DNA from: Marinoscillum sp965229915
GTDB lineage: Bacteria > Bacteroidota > Bacteroidia > Cytophagales > Cyclobacteriaceae
DNA length: 64,000 nt
NCBI RefSeq assembly: GCF_965229915.1
Contig: NZ_CBDDJZ010000001.1
Coordinates: 620,001-684,000 of the forward strand
Reading direction: 5' to 3'
Shown piece by piece: positions 1 through 7,084 of this stretch. Every line of letters starts with the position of its first letter. The stretch's first letter is position 1. The position numbers and the translations under genes were made by a program. The notes under the pieces are model-generated. The model ran no database searches and was not told the origin of the DNA. It saw nothing but the letters and a program-made list of their open reading frames with translations.

Positions 1-1
1 C

Positions 2-481
2 GAACTGGGCATCTACCTGGAGCAAATCAGGCAAGATTTCCACCTTCACAACCTTCGAGTGTTTAATCATGCGCTCTCGAAGAATAGCGGAGCATTGAAG
101 CTCGACCGAAAGCATGCCGGCCATGGAGGCGCCAGGGTATCAGCAGAAGGCCAACTATCCGTTCCATCAATCACGCTGGATAGTCTGTTGCCGGAAGTAG
201 AACGGCCTATTTCCTTCCTCAAATGTGATGTGGAAGGCCATGAACTTGCAGTCGTGGAAGGTGGAAAAATGCTTCTTAACCAACATCAACCAATCCTCCA
301 ATTAGAAATCCATCATGAAGCCATGCTGAAGGGCAAAGTCATCCATTTTTTAGAGGAGTTGGGTTATACTGGACATTTTATGCAGCATGGTAAGCTCTAC
401 CCGATTAGCCTATTCGATCAATTCGACTATCCCCGCTCAGATACACACCGTAATTATTTATTCTTTCCGAGTGAATCTTAA
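2..481 (+). CDS. FkbM family methyltransferase, C-terminal part (cut by window edge)
   Basis: Reading frame is open from base 2, so the gene starts left of the window; the GTG at 59 is only an internal codon. The visible 159 residues end in the hallmark of the FkbM SAM-dependent methyltransferase domain: a segment FLKCDVEGHELAVVEGG (the conserved acidic D-V-E-G-x-E loop) followed by a strand LQLEIHH. The upstream part (N-L-R-V-F-N-H-A-L-S) fits the FkbM strand in which a residue is found next to the cofactor pocket. FkbM enzymes O-methylate sugars or lipids; the substrate cannot be read from the sequence. It is followed after 30 nt by two further same-strand genes, so it probably heads or belongs to a small operon. 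Domain assignment is firm, function is not. Confidence 0.8.
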   Translation, partial: ELGIYLEQIRQDFHLHNLRVFNHALSKNSGALKLDRKHAGHGGARVSAEGQLSVPSITLDSLLPEVERPISFLKCDVEGHELAVVEGGKMLLNQHQPILQLEIHHEAMLKGKVIHFLEELGYTGHFMQHGKLYPISLFDQFDYPRSDTHRNYLFFPSES

Positions 482-511
482 TGGCTAACTTCAGGGAATA
501 ATGCAACTGAC

Positions 512-1225
512 ATGCCTTTAAACAAAGCATTTGGCAATTACCTGTTTGAAATTGTGGTCATTTTCATAGGGATCACGGCTTCTTTCATTTTTGATGAAGT
601 CCGCCAAAATTGGGAGAAAAACAACCAGGCCATTGAGATGATGGAGTCTCTGGTGGTGGAACTGGAGCGTAGTGATGAGTACCTGCTATACATCGATACT
701 ACCTATTGGCAAACAGAAGCTCTTCTTCAGAAGTACTTGCAGGAGGATGACATGTCACTGGAAGAATTCAATGACCTGATCTACAACCTGACTGAAGAAG
801 TCTCCAAAGCCAGGCTGAGCAGCATATCTTCCTTTATTTACAGCTTTTCTTCTACAGATGAGATCAATATTTTGAGCAAAAACAAAGAGGTGCTTCGCTA
901 TCTAAGTTTTCTGGAAAGCCTCTTAGAGGAGCATGCAGACCTCATCATGGAGGTTAATGACCATTCCAAATTATTCTGGCCATATCTTGAAGAAACAGGC
1001 TGGACCAATGTACTGGTCAACAATGAAATCTATAGCTTACAAGATACCACGACCATGTTCTTGCCGATGCACGAAGACCTGGAAATTGCAAATCATGAAG
1101 AGCTGAAGAGTCTTATGAAGTGGTCATATCTGAAACTCCTAAGACTACAGCAAGTCAACAACGCGCTGCACTACCAAACAGAAAACTTGATTGCCGAATT
1201 AGAGAAAGTTATCCAGCCTGAATGA
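512..1225 (+). CDS. membrane-anchored coiled-coil protein, DUF6090-like
   Basis: 237 residues. A single hydrophobic segment lies near the N terminus (about residues 10-27, LFEIVVIFIGITASFIF) followed at once by an amphipathic stretch DEVRQNWEKN and a mostly helical, acidic remainder rich in Glu, Leu and Lys. This order (short N-terminal anchor, then a helical soluble domain) resembles the DUF6090 proteins common in Bacteroidota, which have no known function; the match is by general pattern and not certain. Its stop overlaps the start of the downstream uracil-DNA glycosylase gene by 4 nt (ATGA at 1222-1225), so the two are translationally coupled. No catalytic motif is visible. Confidence 0.65.
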   Translation: MPLNKAFGNYLFEIVVIFIGITASFIFDEVRQNWEKNNQAIEMMESLVVELERSDEYLLYIDTTYWQTEALLQKYLQEDDMSLEEFNDLIYNLTEEVSKARLSSISSFIYSFSSTDEINILSKNKEVLRYLSFLESLLEEHADLIMEVNDHSKLFWPYLEETGWTNVLVNNEIYSLQDTTTMFLPMHEDLEIANHEELKSLMKWSYLKLLRLQQVNNALHYQTENLIAELEKVIQPE

Positions 1226-1800
1226 AAGAACTGCTTGATGAGATCACCTCTTGTAACCTGTGTGCAAAGTATCTGGAACTTGGTCCCAGACCGGTAATGA
1301 GTGCTCATCCTGATAGCAAGCTGGTGATTATCGGCCAAGCTCCCGGAACCAGAGTACACGCTACAGGTATCCCTTGGAATGACCCCAGCGGAAAAAATCT
1401 GCGTAAATGGATGCAGATCAGCGATGTGGACTTTTACAATCCAGAAAAGGTGGCCATCATACCAATGGGTTTCTGCTACCCGGGCAAAGGCAAATCAGGA
1501 GACTTGCCGCCCCGACAAGAATGTGCACCGAAGTGGCACCAACAACTACTAGACCTCATGCCGAATGTTCGATTGACTTTGCTGATTGGACTGTATGCTC
1601 AGAGGTATTATCTCGGCGATGAGATGAAAAGCACGCTCACTGAAACTGTAAGTAATTTTCGGGAATACCTACCAGAATATTTGCCATTGCCACACCCATC
1701 GCCTCGCAACAACATCTGGATGAAGAAGAATCTATGGTTTGAACAAGAAGTATTGACAGATCTCAGAGAACAGGTGGGAAAGATCCTCGAGGCTGATTAA
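1222..1800 (+). CDS. uracil-DNA glycosylase family protein (Fe-S type)
   Basis: 192 residues. Base-excision repair enzyme expected to remove uracil (or a related damaged base) from DNA. Motif 1 is GQAPGTRVHATGIPWNDPSG (about 38-57), and the C-terminal motif is H-P-S-P-R-N-N-I-W (158-166), the usual DNA-intercalation/His loop of UDG superfamily members. Four cysteines have the spacing of the 4Fe-4S cluster of family 4/5-type enzymes: C11-x2-C14, then C85-x15-C101. Motif 1 lacks the family-4 E-A-P form (Gln at that place), so the exact subfamily and base preference are open. It overlaps the upstream gene by 4 nt. A broken copy of its last 25 codons lies 2.7 kb downstream (4465-4541). Confidence 0.85.
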   Translation: MKELLDEITSCNLCAKYLELGPRPVMSAHPDSKLVIIGQAPGTRVHATGIPWNDPSGKNLRKWMQISDVDFYNPEKVAIIPMGFCYPGKGKSGDLPPRQECAPKWHQQLLDLMPNVRLTLLIGLYAQRYYLGDEMKSTLTETVSNFREYLPEYLPLPHPSPRNNIWMKKNLWFEQEVLTDLREQVGKILEAD

Positions 1801-1944
1801 TTTCAGTAATAATCCACCAATTGAAGACATAAGTACACCTGCTTCGCAGTAGTAATGAACACTTTTATACACGCTTTTGAAAGCGAATACTTTTTTGCGA
1901 ACTTTTTAACATTTTTAAAGTCAACAACATCATAATAATCGACC

Positions 1945-3051
1945 ATGAACAAACTTAAAATAGCCCTGGCTCTCACACCGATTTTACTGTGTACCATATT
2001 ATCGGCTCAAAAAATCAAACCTAAGGATGTAAGGAAAGACATGAAACGTGTTGCCGACTGGCAAATCGAGCACTATAAGGATCCTTATACCTGGGATGAA
2101 GTGCATCATCCGCTGGACTGGACGAATGGCGCCCTTTATGTAGGAATGGTCAAGTGGGCTCAAATGGCCAATGACGACACCTACTTCAACTGGCTGAAAG
2201 GAATCGGCGAGGAGCAAGAGTGGAAGCTATGGGAAAGAACCTACCATGCAGATGACCACACGGTGGGCCAAATGTATTGTGAACTGTACCGAAAATATGG
2301 TGATGAAAAAATGATCGAGCCTACACAAAAGCAGTTCGATTTTATCATGTACCACCCTTCTCAAAGTAAGCTGAACTGGGGAACGCCATTCCATCAGGAT
2401 CGATGGAACTGGTGTGACGCCTTGTTCATGTCGCCTCCCGTTTGGGCCAAGCTATACAAAATCACTGGAGAGAAAAAGTACCTCGACTTTATGGTATCAG
2501 AATACCAAGCAACGACCAATTTTCTATTCGATACCGAGGAGAACCTGTATTACCGGGACGAGAGTTTCATGGGCAAACTGGACAATGGCACCAAGATATT
2601 TTGGGCACGAGGCAATGGGTGGGTCTTTGCCGGACTGGCCAACATTCTGGCGGAACTTGATCCCGAAAGTGATGAATATGCATACTTCCTGGGCATCTAT
2701 AGAAAAATGGCCAATAAGCTGATTGACATACAAACTCCACAAGGACATTGGGCCATGAGCCTCTTAGGGCAAGATTTCTATCCTACCCCTGAGACCAGTG
2801 GCTCTTCGTTTTTCATCTTTGGTTTGGCCTGGGGAATTAACAACGGTATTCTTGATTATGACACCTATGAACCTGCCGTGCGCAAAGGATGGAACGCCAT
2901 GACCAGCTACATTACGAAAGAAGGAATGCTGGGATATGTACAGCCTATTGGAGCCGGTCCGGGCAAAGCATGGCCGGATAAAACCGAAGTTTACGGTACA
3001 GGGGCCTTCTTAAGTGCAGGATCTGAAGTGTACAAGCTCTATAGCAAGTAA
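1945..3051 (+). CDS. glycoside hydrolase family 105/88, unsaturated uronyl hydrolase
   Basis: 368 residues with an N-terminal signal peptide (MNKLKIALALTPILLCTILS, cleavage near A21), so periplasmic or exported. The (alpha/alpha)6-barrel family GH105 removes the unsaturated uronic acid that polysaccharide lyases leave at the non-reducing end of oligosaccharides (rhamnogalacturonan, ulvan and similar). Visible family hallmarks are H-A-D-D-H-T-V-G-Q (101-109), W-x-W-C-D-A-L-F-M (154-162, with D158 the likely catalytic acid), F-W-A-R-G-N-G-W (219-226) and T-S-G-S-S-F near the C terminus. The gene precedes a BNR_4 propeller gene by 48 nt, consistent with a small lyase/hydrolase unit. No SusCD pair is present in the window, so the polymer cannot be named. 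Confidence 0.88.
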   Translation: MNKLKIALALTPILLCTILSAQKIKPKDVRKDMKRVADWQIEHYKDPYTWDEVHHPLDWTNGALYVGMVKWAQMANDDTYFNWLKGIGEEQEWKLWERTYHADDHTVGQMYCELYRKYGDEKMIEPTQKQFDFIMYHPSQSKLNWGTPFHQDRWNWCDALFMSPPVWAKLYKITGEKKYLDFMVSEYQATTNFLFDTEENLYYRDESFMGKLDNGTKIFWARGNGWVFAGLANILAELDPESDEYAYFLGIYRKMANKLIDIQTPQGHWAMSLLGQDFYPTPETSGSSFFIFGLAWGINNGILDYDTYEPAVRKGWNAMTSYITKEGMLGYVQPIGAGPGKAWPDKTEVYGTGAFLSAGSEVYKLYSK

Positions 3052-3099
3052 CCACATTAGAACCATCTCGGAAATCTAATCTCCAGACTTAATGGATTC

Positions 3100-4413
3100 A
3101 TGTTTATGATTCAAAAGATTCCTACTTACGTGTTATTCAGCCTGGTGTTCGGGCTTGTGTTCCAACTTAAGGTAACAGCCCAACAGAGCGGCTACCTCAC
3201 CAACGATGGTACGTGGTGCTGGTTTTCTGATCCTCGTGCGGTGATGATTGATGGAAAAGTCGTCACCGGTTGGGTGAAGGAAAATGGAACAGTGGAGGCT
3301 GCACAATTTGACCTGAGCGATCAATCAACCACGACAAGCGAGTTGTATTTTATGCTCGAAAAGGACGACCATAACAACCCTGCTTTTGCTACGACTGCAT
3401 CAGGTGATGCAATAGTGATGTATACCCGTCATGCTTTCAAAGACCTGTTTATCAATCGACTAACGATTAATGATGACCAGTTTCGTTCTACAGGAGCGCA
3501 ACTAATTCACCCCATCACAGCAGAGGAACTTGATAAATTCCCCAGAGAGACGATTACGTACGCCAACCCCTACCGATTAGCAAATGAGGATAACAGAATC
3601 TATTGCTTTGGTCGGTGGACTGGTTTTAAGCCAAACATCATGTGGTCAGATGATGATGGCATGACCTGGTCAAAAAGTAAAGTGATGATTACGAACTATC
3701 CATTTGATGGGAACAACAGACCTTATGTCAAATACTACTCGGATGGTCAATCCAGAATTCACATGGTCTTTACCGATGGTCACCCGAGAGTGGAACCGAC
3801 TAACTCGGTGTACTATGCCTATTATGAAAATGGCGCTTTTTTCAAAGCCTCAGGTGAGAAGATTTGCACAATAGATGAGTTGCCTTTTGAACCAAAAGAT
3901 GCCTCTGTAGTCTTTACGTCCAATCCTGAGGATGGAAGAGCTTGGGTGGCAGATATTGGTGAGGACGAAAATAACCATCCCGTCATCCTCTACACCAGGA
4001 GTCCCGAAGAATCCAATCACGAATACTGGTATGCAAGCTATTCTAAAAAAGGCTGGCAGGATTATAAAATTTGCGATTCGGGTCCATGGTTTCCACAAAC
4101 TCCGGAAGGCACTCGTGAAAGAGAACCTCATTACTTTGGAGGGATGACCATACACCCGGACGATGCCTCGGTGGTTTATTTATCCCGACAGGTGAATGGA
4201 GTGTTTGAAATCGAGCGCTGGCAAACGAATAACCAGGGCAAATCATGGAAGTCTAAAGCGGTCACCCAGGAATCGGAATACGATAATGTGCGACCGTATG
4301 TACCAAGAGGATTAGACAAGGCAGATAAGGAAGTGGTACTGTGGATGGAAAACCAGAAATACATTCACTATACCGATTATAAGACCTCCGTCAAATATGC
4401 CATTCAAGAGTGA
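3100..4413 (+). CDS. BNR_4 family secreted beta-propeller protein (putative polysaccharide lyase)
   Basis: 437 residues with a signal peptide (first 28 residues, ending V-T-A-Q; a second ATG two codons in is an equally possible start). The segments W-C-W-F-S-D-P-R-A (39-47), D-H-N-N-P-A-F (90-96), I-T-Y-A-N-P-Y (152-158), G-R-W-T-G (171-175), S-D-D-D-G-M-T-W (183-190) and F-T-D-G-H (224-228) are typical of the BNR repeat-containing seven-bladed propellers. Some members of this fold are ulvan lyases (PL24/PL25) that use His, Tyr and Arg; H91, Y154, R172 and H228 are candidates here. Pairing with the GH105 gene suggests the propeller cleaves a uronate polymer and GH105 trims the product. That is inference; other members are uncharacterised. 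Confidence 0.75.
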   Translation: MFMIQKIPTYVLFSLVFGLVFQLKVTAQQSGYLTNDGTWCWFSDPRAVMIDGKVVTGWVKENGTVEAAQFDLSDQSTTTSELYFMLEKDDHNNPAFATTASGDAIVMYTRHAFKDLFINRLTINDDQFRSTGAQLIHPITAEELDKFPRETITYANPYRLANEDNRIYCFGRWTGFKPNIMWSDDDGMTWSKSKVMITNYPFDGNNRPYVKYYSDGQSRIHMVFTDGHPRVEPTNSVYYAYYENGAFFKASGEKICTIDELPFEPKDASVVFTSNPEDGRAWVADIGEDENNHPVILYTRSPEESNHEYWYASYSKKGWQDYKICDSGPWFPQTPEGTREREPHYFGGMTIHPDDASVVYLSRQVNGVFEIERWQTNNQGKSWKSKAVTQESEYDNVRPYVPRGLDKADKEVVLWMENQKYIHYTDYKTSVKYAIQE

Positions 4414-4464
4414 GGCATAAGAATTTGGGGAAATCGAGAGTGACGATGTAATGGTTTGGACAGA

Positions 4465-4541
4465 AACAACATCTGGATGAGAAAAATCCATGGTATAAAG
4501 AACTGGTTCTTGGTGAACTCAGAATCGCGGTAAAGAAGTGC
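4465..4541 (+). pseudogene. remnant of uracil-DNA glycosylase 3' end
   Basis: Bases 4465-4482 read N-N-I-W-M-R, identical to residues 163-167 of the intact glycosylase at 1222-1800, then after a 1-nt loss in an A run the next frame (from 4491) reads W-Y-K-E-L-V-L-G-E-L-R-I-A-V-K-K against W-F-E-Q-E-V-L-T-D-L-R-E-Q-V-G-K of the intact gene. The nucleotide match is strongest over the first 20 bases. Nothing upstream matches, so only the last 25 or so codons remain. The GH105/BNR_4 pair lies between the intact copy and this fragment. Confidence 0.7.
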
Positions 4542-4601
4542 TTCGTGGGGTAACTCTATACTGATAGTATTCTTTTACTAATGTACAAATATCAAACTCT
4601 A

Positions 4602-5195
4602 CTACTCCAATTGAAAGCCAAAACCATCTTCCTCGACCTTATAGTTCACATCAATTTGTGGATTTGCCTCCATGTATGATTGCATCACCAAAGGATCGTA
4701 GTGGTTTCCAATCACATTTAAGCTTTTGAGATTGGTCAACGAACCTAGCTTAGGGAGCTCCTTCGTCAAGTCCAGTTTATTCATGGATAGATTTAGCTTA
4801 TTCAGACTGGTCAAATTAGCAATTGACTCAGGGAGTGTGTGGATATCCAGGTTAGTCAGCGTCAACGATCGCAAGTTTTTGAGTTCGCCAACGGATTCTG
4901 GCAAATGACGAAAGGGTTTCTTGAGTTCACGAGTTTCATACCACGAAATTGGTGGATAGGTAGACCAACTGCCCTCAGGTTTATCCAACCTAATCGTCAA
5001 ATCCTTCACCTGGGTTAGCTCACTTATAGTTGATGGGATATCATAGTAGTCTTGCCTGTCAGTCGGCACTCCAAGTTCGTCTAAGTAAATCACGACGGCT
5101 TCTTGGTCTTGGTATTCATCCATTGCAAAGATGTTTTCGGGATTATGACAACCTGCTAAAGTGAATAGAAGGGCCGGAAATAGAACATACTTCAT
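4602..5195 (-). CDS. leucine-rich repeat lipoprotein
   Basis: Start chosen at the ATG at 5195, which gives a compact lipoprotein signal (MKYVLFPALLFTLAGC, lipobox L-A-G-C); an ATG six codons upstream (5213) is possible. After a short acidic region the protein carries four to five leucine-rich repeats of about 23 residues (L-P-E-S-V-G-E-L-K-N-L-R-S-L, L-P-E-S-I-A-N-L-T-S-L, K-L-G-S-L-T-N-L-K-S-L). It is a cell-envelope protein, probably for protein-protein contact; the partner is unknown. It reads towards the BNR_4 gene and away from no obvious operon partner, and sits 57 nt downstream of the serine hydrolase gene on the same strand, so co-transcription with it is possible. Confidence 0.82.
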   Translation of the reverse strand: MKYVLFPALLFTLAGCHNPENIFAMDEYQDQEAVVIYLDELGVPTDRQDYYDIPSTISELTQVKDLTIRLDKPEGSWSTYPPISWYETRELKKPFRHLPESVGELKNLRSLTLTNLDIHTLPESIANLTSLNKLNLSMNKLDLTKELPKLGSLTNLKSLNVIGNHYDPLVMQSYMEANPQIDVNYKVEEDGFGFQLE

Positions 5196-5252
5196 GTCTT
5201 TCAAGATAATCAATAACCAATTAAAACGGATTTCAACCTCAAGCCAAGTATG

Positions 5253-6332
5253 TCAATCCCCTAGGGCCGGCAAAATCACTTTACTGGCAATCATAAACGG
5301 TAGCTTGTCCTCTTGAGAGTTGTAGGCTCCTCCGGTAAAAACCAGGACCAAATCCAACTCTGGAAATAGCATCAGGTATTGCCCGCCATTACCTGTGGCA
5401 GTCTGGGCAATGTAGGTCTGGTCATCAGCCTCCAATGGAATAGACCACCAGAAGTAGCCATAATCCATACCTGAAATCTGAGTTTTGGTAGTAGTCATCT
5501 CTCTAATCCAATCCGATGAAACGAGCTGTTGACCATTCCACTTGCCTTGATTGAGCGTCAGCAAACCGATCTTAGCAAAATCTCGAGAAGTCATGTACAA
5601 GCGCTTGCCGGAAGGAATCACTTCTTTATTGGAAGTGTGTCCCCAGTTATAATTGGTAATGTTCATGGGATCAAACAGGTACTTTTTAGCAAATGCATCT
5701 ATGGACATGCTGCTACTCTGGCTAATGATCTCTGCAACTAGTATCGCACCCATGGAGCAGTAATTGGATACCGTTCCAGGATCATTGATCATGGGTAGGT
5801 CCAGCGTGTGTTGGATCCAATCCGACTTTCGGTAAACTTTGTCTTCCTGGCCTTTCGATTTTTTGTTCCAATCGTTGCAGTCCCACCCTGGCGACATGGT
5901 CAGTAAATGCCGAATAGTGATTTCCGATTTGCGACTGTCCAGGTTCTTTTGAGGACGCTGGCTGAGGTACTTTTCAATCGGGTCATCTACACTCTCCACA
6001 AAACCCTGATCTATGGCAATGCCCATGAGAAGCGCTCGAATGCTTTTGGTAGCAGATCGCAAATCATGGGGTTCATCTGCCGTCTGACCATTTAGATATT
6101 CTTCTAAAATGAGCTGATCGTTCTTGACTACCAGTACACTATGCAGTTTATTTCCTCCACTGTGTAGCTGACTGAATAAATGATACAACCGACTGGTGTC
6201 CTGCGCATAATCAAGCCAATTGGCAGTAGACCAGCCGTCATCAAGCTTTTCGGGAACAGAATAGGTGTAAGAATTCTGTGCTTGACTGACAATAGAAAGA
6301 CAAAGTGAGGTAAGCATTAGGAGGTTTTTCAT
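5253..6332 (-). CDS. beta-lactamase class C / serine hydrolase family protein
   Basis: Start placed at 6332, giving a signal peptide (MKNLLMLTSLCLSIVSQAQ); the frame continues upstream to 6377 without a better start. About 359 residues. The catalytic S-x-x-K tetrad is S93-A-T-K96, followed by the usual helix and the R-H-L-L-T-M-S-P-G-W segment (141-150). The second motif, normally Y-x-N, reads Y191-C-S193, and the third region T-A-T-G-N-G-G-Q (311-318) takes the place of K-T-G/H-x-G. The fold is therefore the penicillin-binding-protein-like serine hydrolase fold, periplasmic, with an unknown ester or amide substrate; it is unlikely to be a true beta-lactamase. Confidence in family is high, in activity low. 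Confidence 0.85.
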   Translation of the reverse strand: MKNLLMLTSLCLSIVSQAQNSYTYSVPEKLDDGWSTANWLDYAQDTSRLYHLFSQLHSGGNKLHSVLVVKNDQLILEEYLNGQTADEPHDLRSATKSIRALLMGIAIDQGFVESVDDPIEKYLSQRPQKNLDSRKSEITIRHLLTMSPGWDCNDWNKKSKGQEDKVYRKSDWIQHTLDLPMINDPGTVSNYCSMGAILVAEIISQSSSMSIDAFAKKYLFDPMNITNYNWGHTSNKEVIPSGKRLYMTSRDFAKIGLLTLNQGKWNGQQLVSSDWIREMTTTKTQISGMDYGYFWWSIPLEADDQTYIAQTATGNGGQYLMLFPELDLVLVFTGGAYNSQEDKLPFMIASKVILPALGD

Positions 6333-6481
6333 GATGGAGATTTGAACGGGAATGAATGGAGAACGTTTCCAGCTCACATCTCGGGTAGCATCAGACGTGA
6401 CGAAACGACAGCCGCTCCCACAGCTTTCTCACCCGATACCTAAGCCAGGAAAGAAATTTAAGGAATGACAACAAGAGTAAC

Positions 6482-6712
6482 CGTCATCCCACGGATTTCT
6501 AACCCGACACTTCGGGGGAGAAATACCGGGGGATCTGAAACAGGATGTTAAACAATCGGACTAGTGTTATTGACCAAGGTGGAAATTCAAGCCATGAAAA
6601 CTAAATAGATCGTGAACAGTGCTTCCTTCATGAAGATTCCCTCGTCGGGCGCCCCTAGCCGAGCGACTAGCCGGGCGCCCCGGTTTCTGCTCCGCTACAC
6701 CGTGGAATGACG
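6482..6712. repeat. palindromic intergenic repeat element, copy 1
   Basis: A 231-bp non-coding unit bounded by imperfect 13-bp inverted repeats CGTCATCCCACGG (6482-6494) and CCGTGGAATGACG (6700-6712). Its left third can fold as a long interrupted hairpin (ATCCC, CGG, TTTCT and CCCG pair with CGGG, AGAAA, CCG and GGGAT). A GC-rich part with repeated GGGCGCC and CTAGCC follows. A second copy starts 244 bp further on. Confidence 0.75.
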
Positions 6713-6725
6713 AAAGGAGAGTAAC

Positions 6726-6970
6726 CGTCATCCCACGGATTTCTATCCGACACTTCGGGGGAGAAATACCGGGGGATCTGAATGAGAATGTTGCATAGTC
6801 CGATTAGCTGTTGTCCAAGGTGGAAATTCAAGCCATGAAAACTAAATAGACCGTGAACAGTGCTTCCTTCATGAAGATTCCCTCGTCGGGCGCGACTAGC
6901 CGGGCGCCTCTATGCCAGATTCCCCTAGCCGGGCGCCCCAGTTTCCGCTGCGCTACATCGTGGAATGACG
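6726..6970. repeat. palindromic intergenic repeat element, copy 2
   Basis: Second, diverged copy (245 bp) of the unit at 6482-6712, in the same orientation, with ends CGTCATCCCACGG (6726-6738) and TCGTGGAATGACG (6958-6970). It differs by scattered substitutions and by an extra GC-rich block around 6895-6940. The reading frames across both copies have no start context or protein-like composition. The 750 bases between the serine hydrolase and the ABC-F gene hold essentially these two copies and short flanks. Confidence 0.75.
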
Positions 6971-7084
6971 AAAGGTGTATCGTCATAAAATAGGTTGACT
7001 CTTTGATCAAGACGGCCAACTCGATTTATCAATCAAGTTATAGCCACCAAATAAACCTAAAACCTTCACCCTAAAACTTTTTCT

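Noticed and set aside
5253..6332. true class C beta-lactamase
   Set aside because: Y-x-N and K-T-G motifs are not kept.
6828..7019. 63-codon minus-strand frame in the repeat region
   Set aside because: Lies inside repeat copy 2 and its flank; an equivalent frame is not kept in copy 1.
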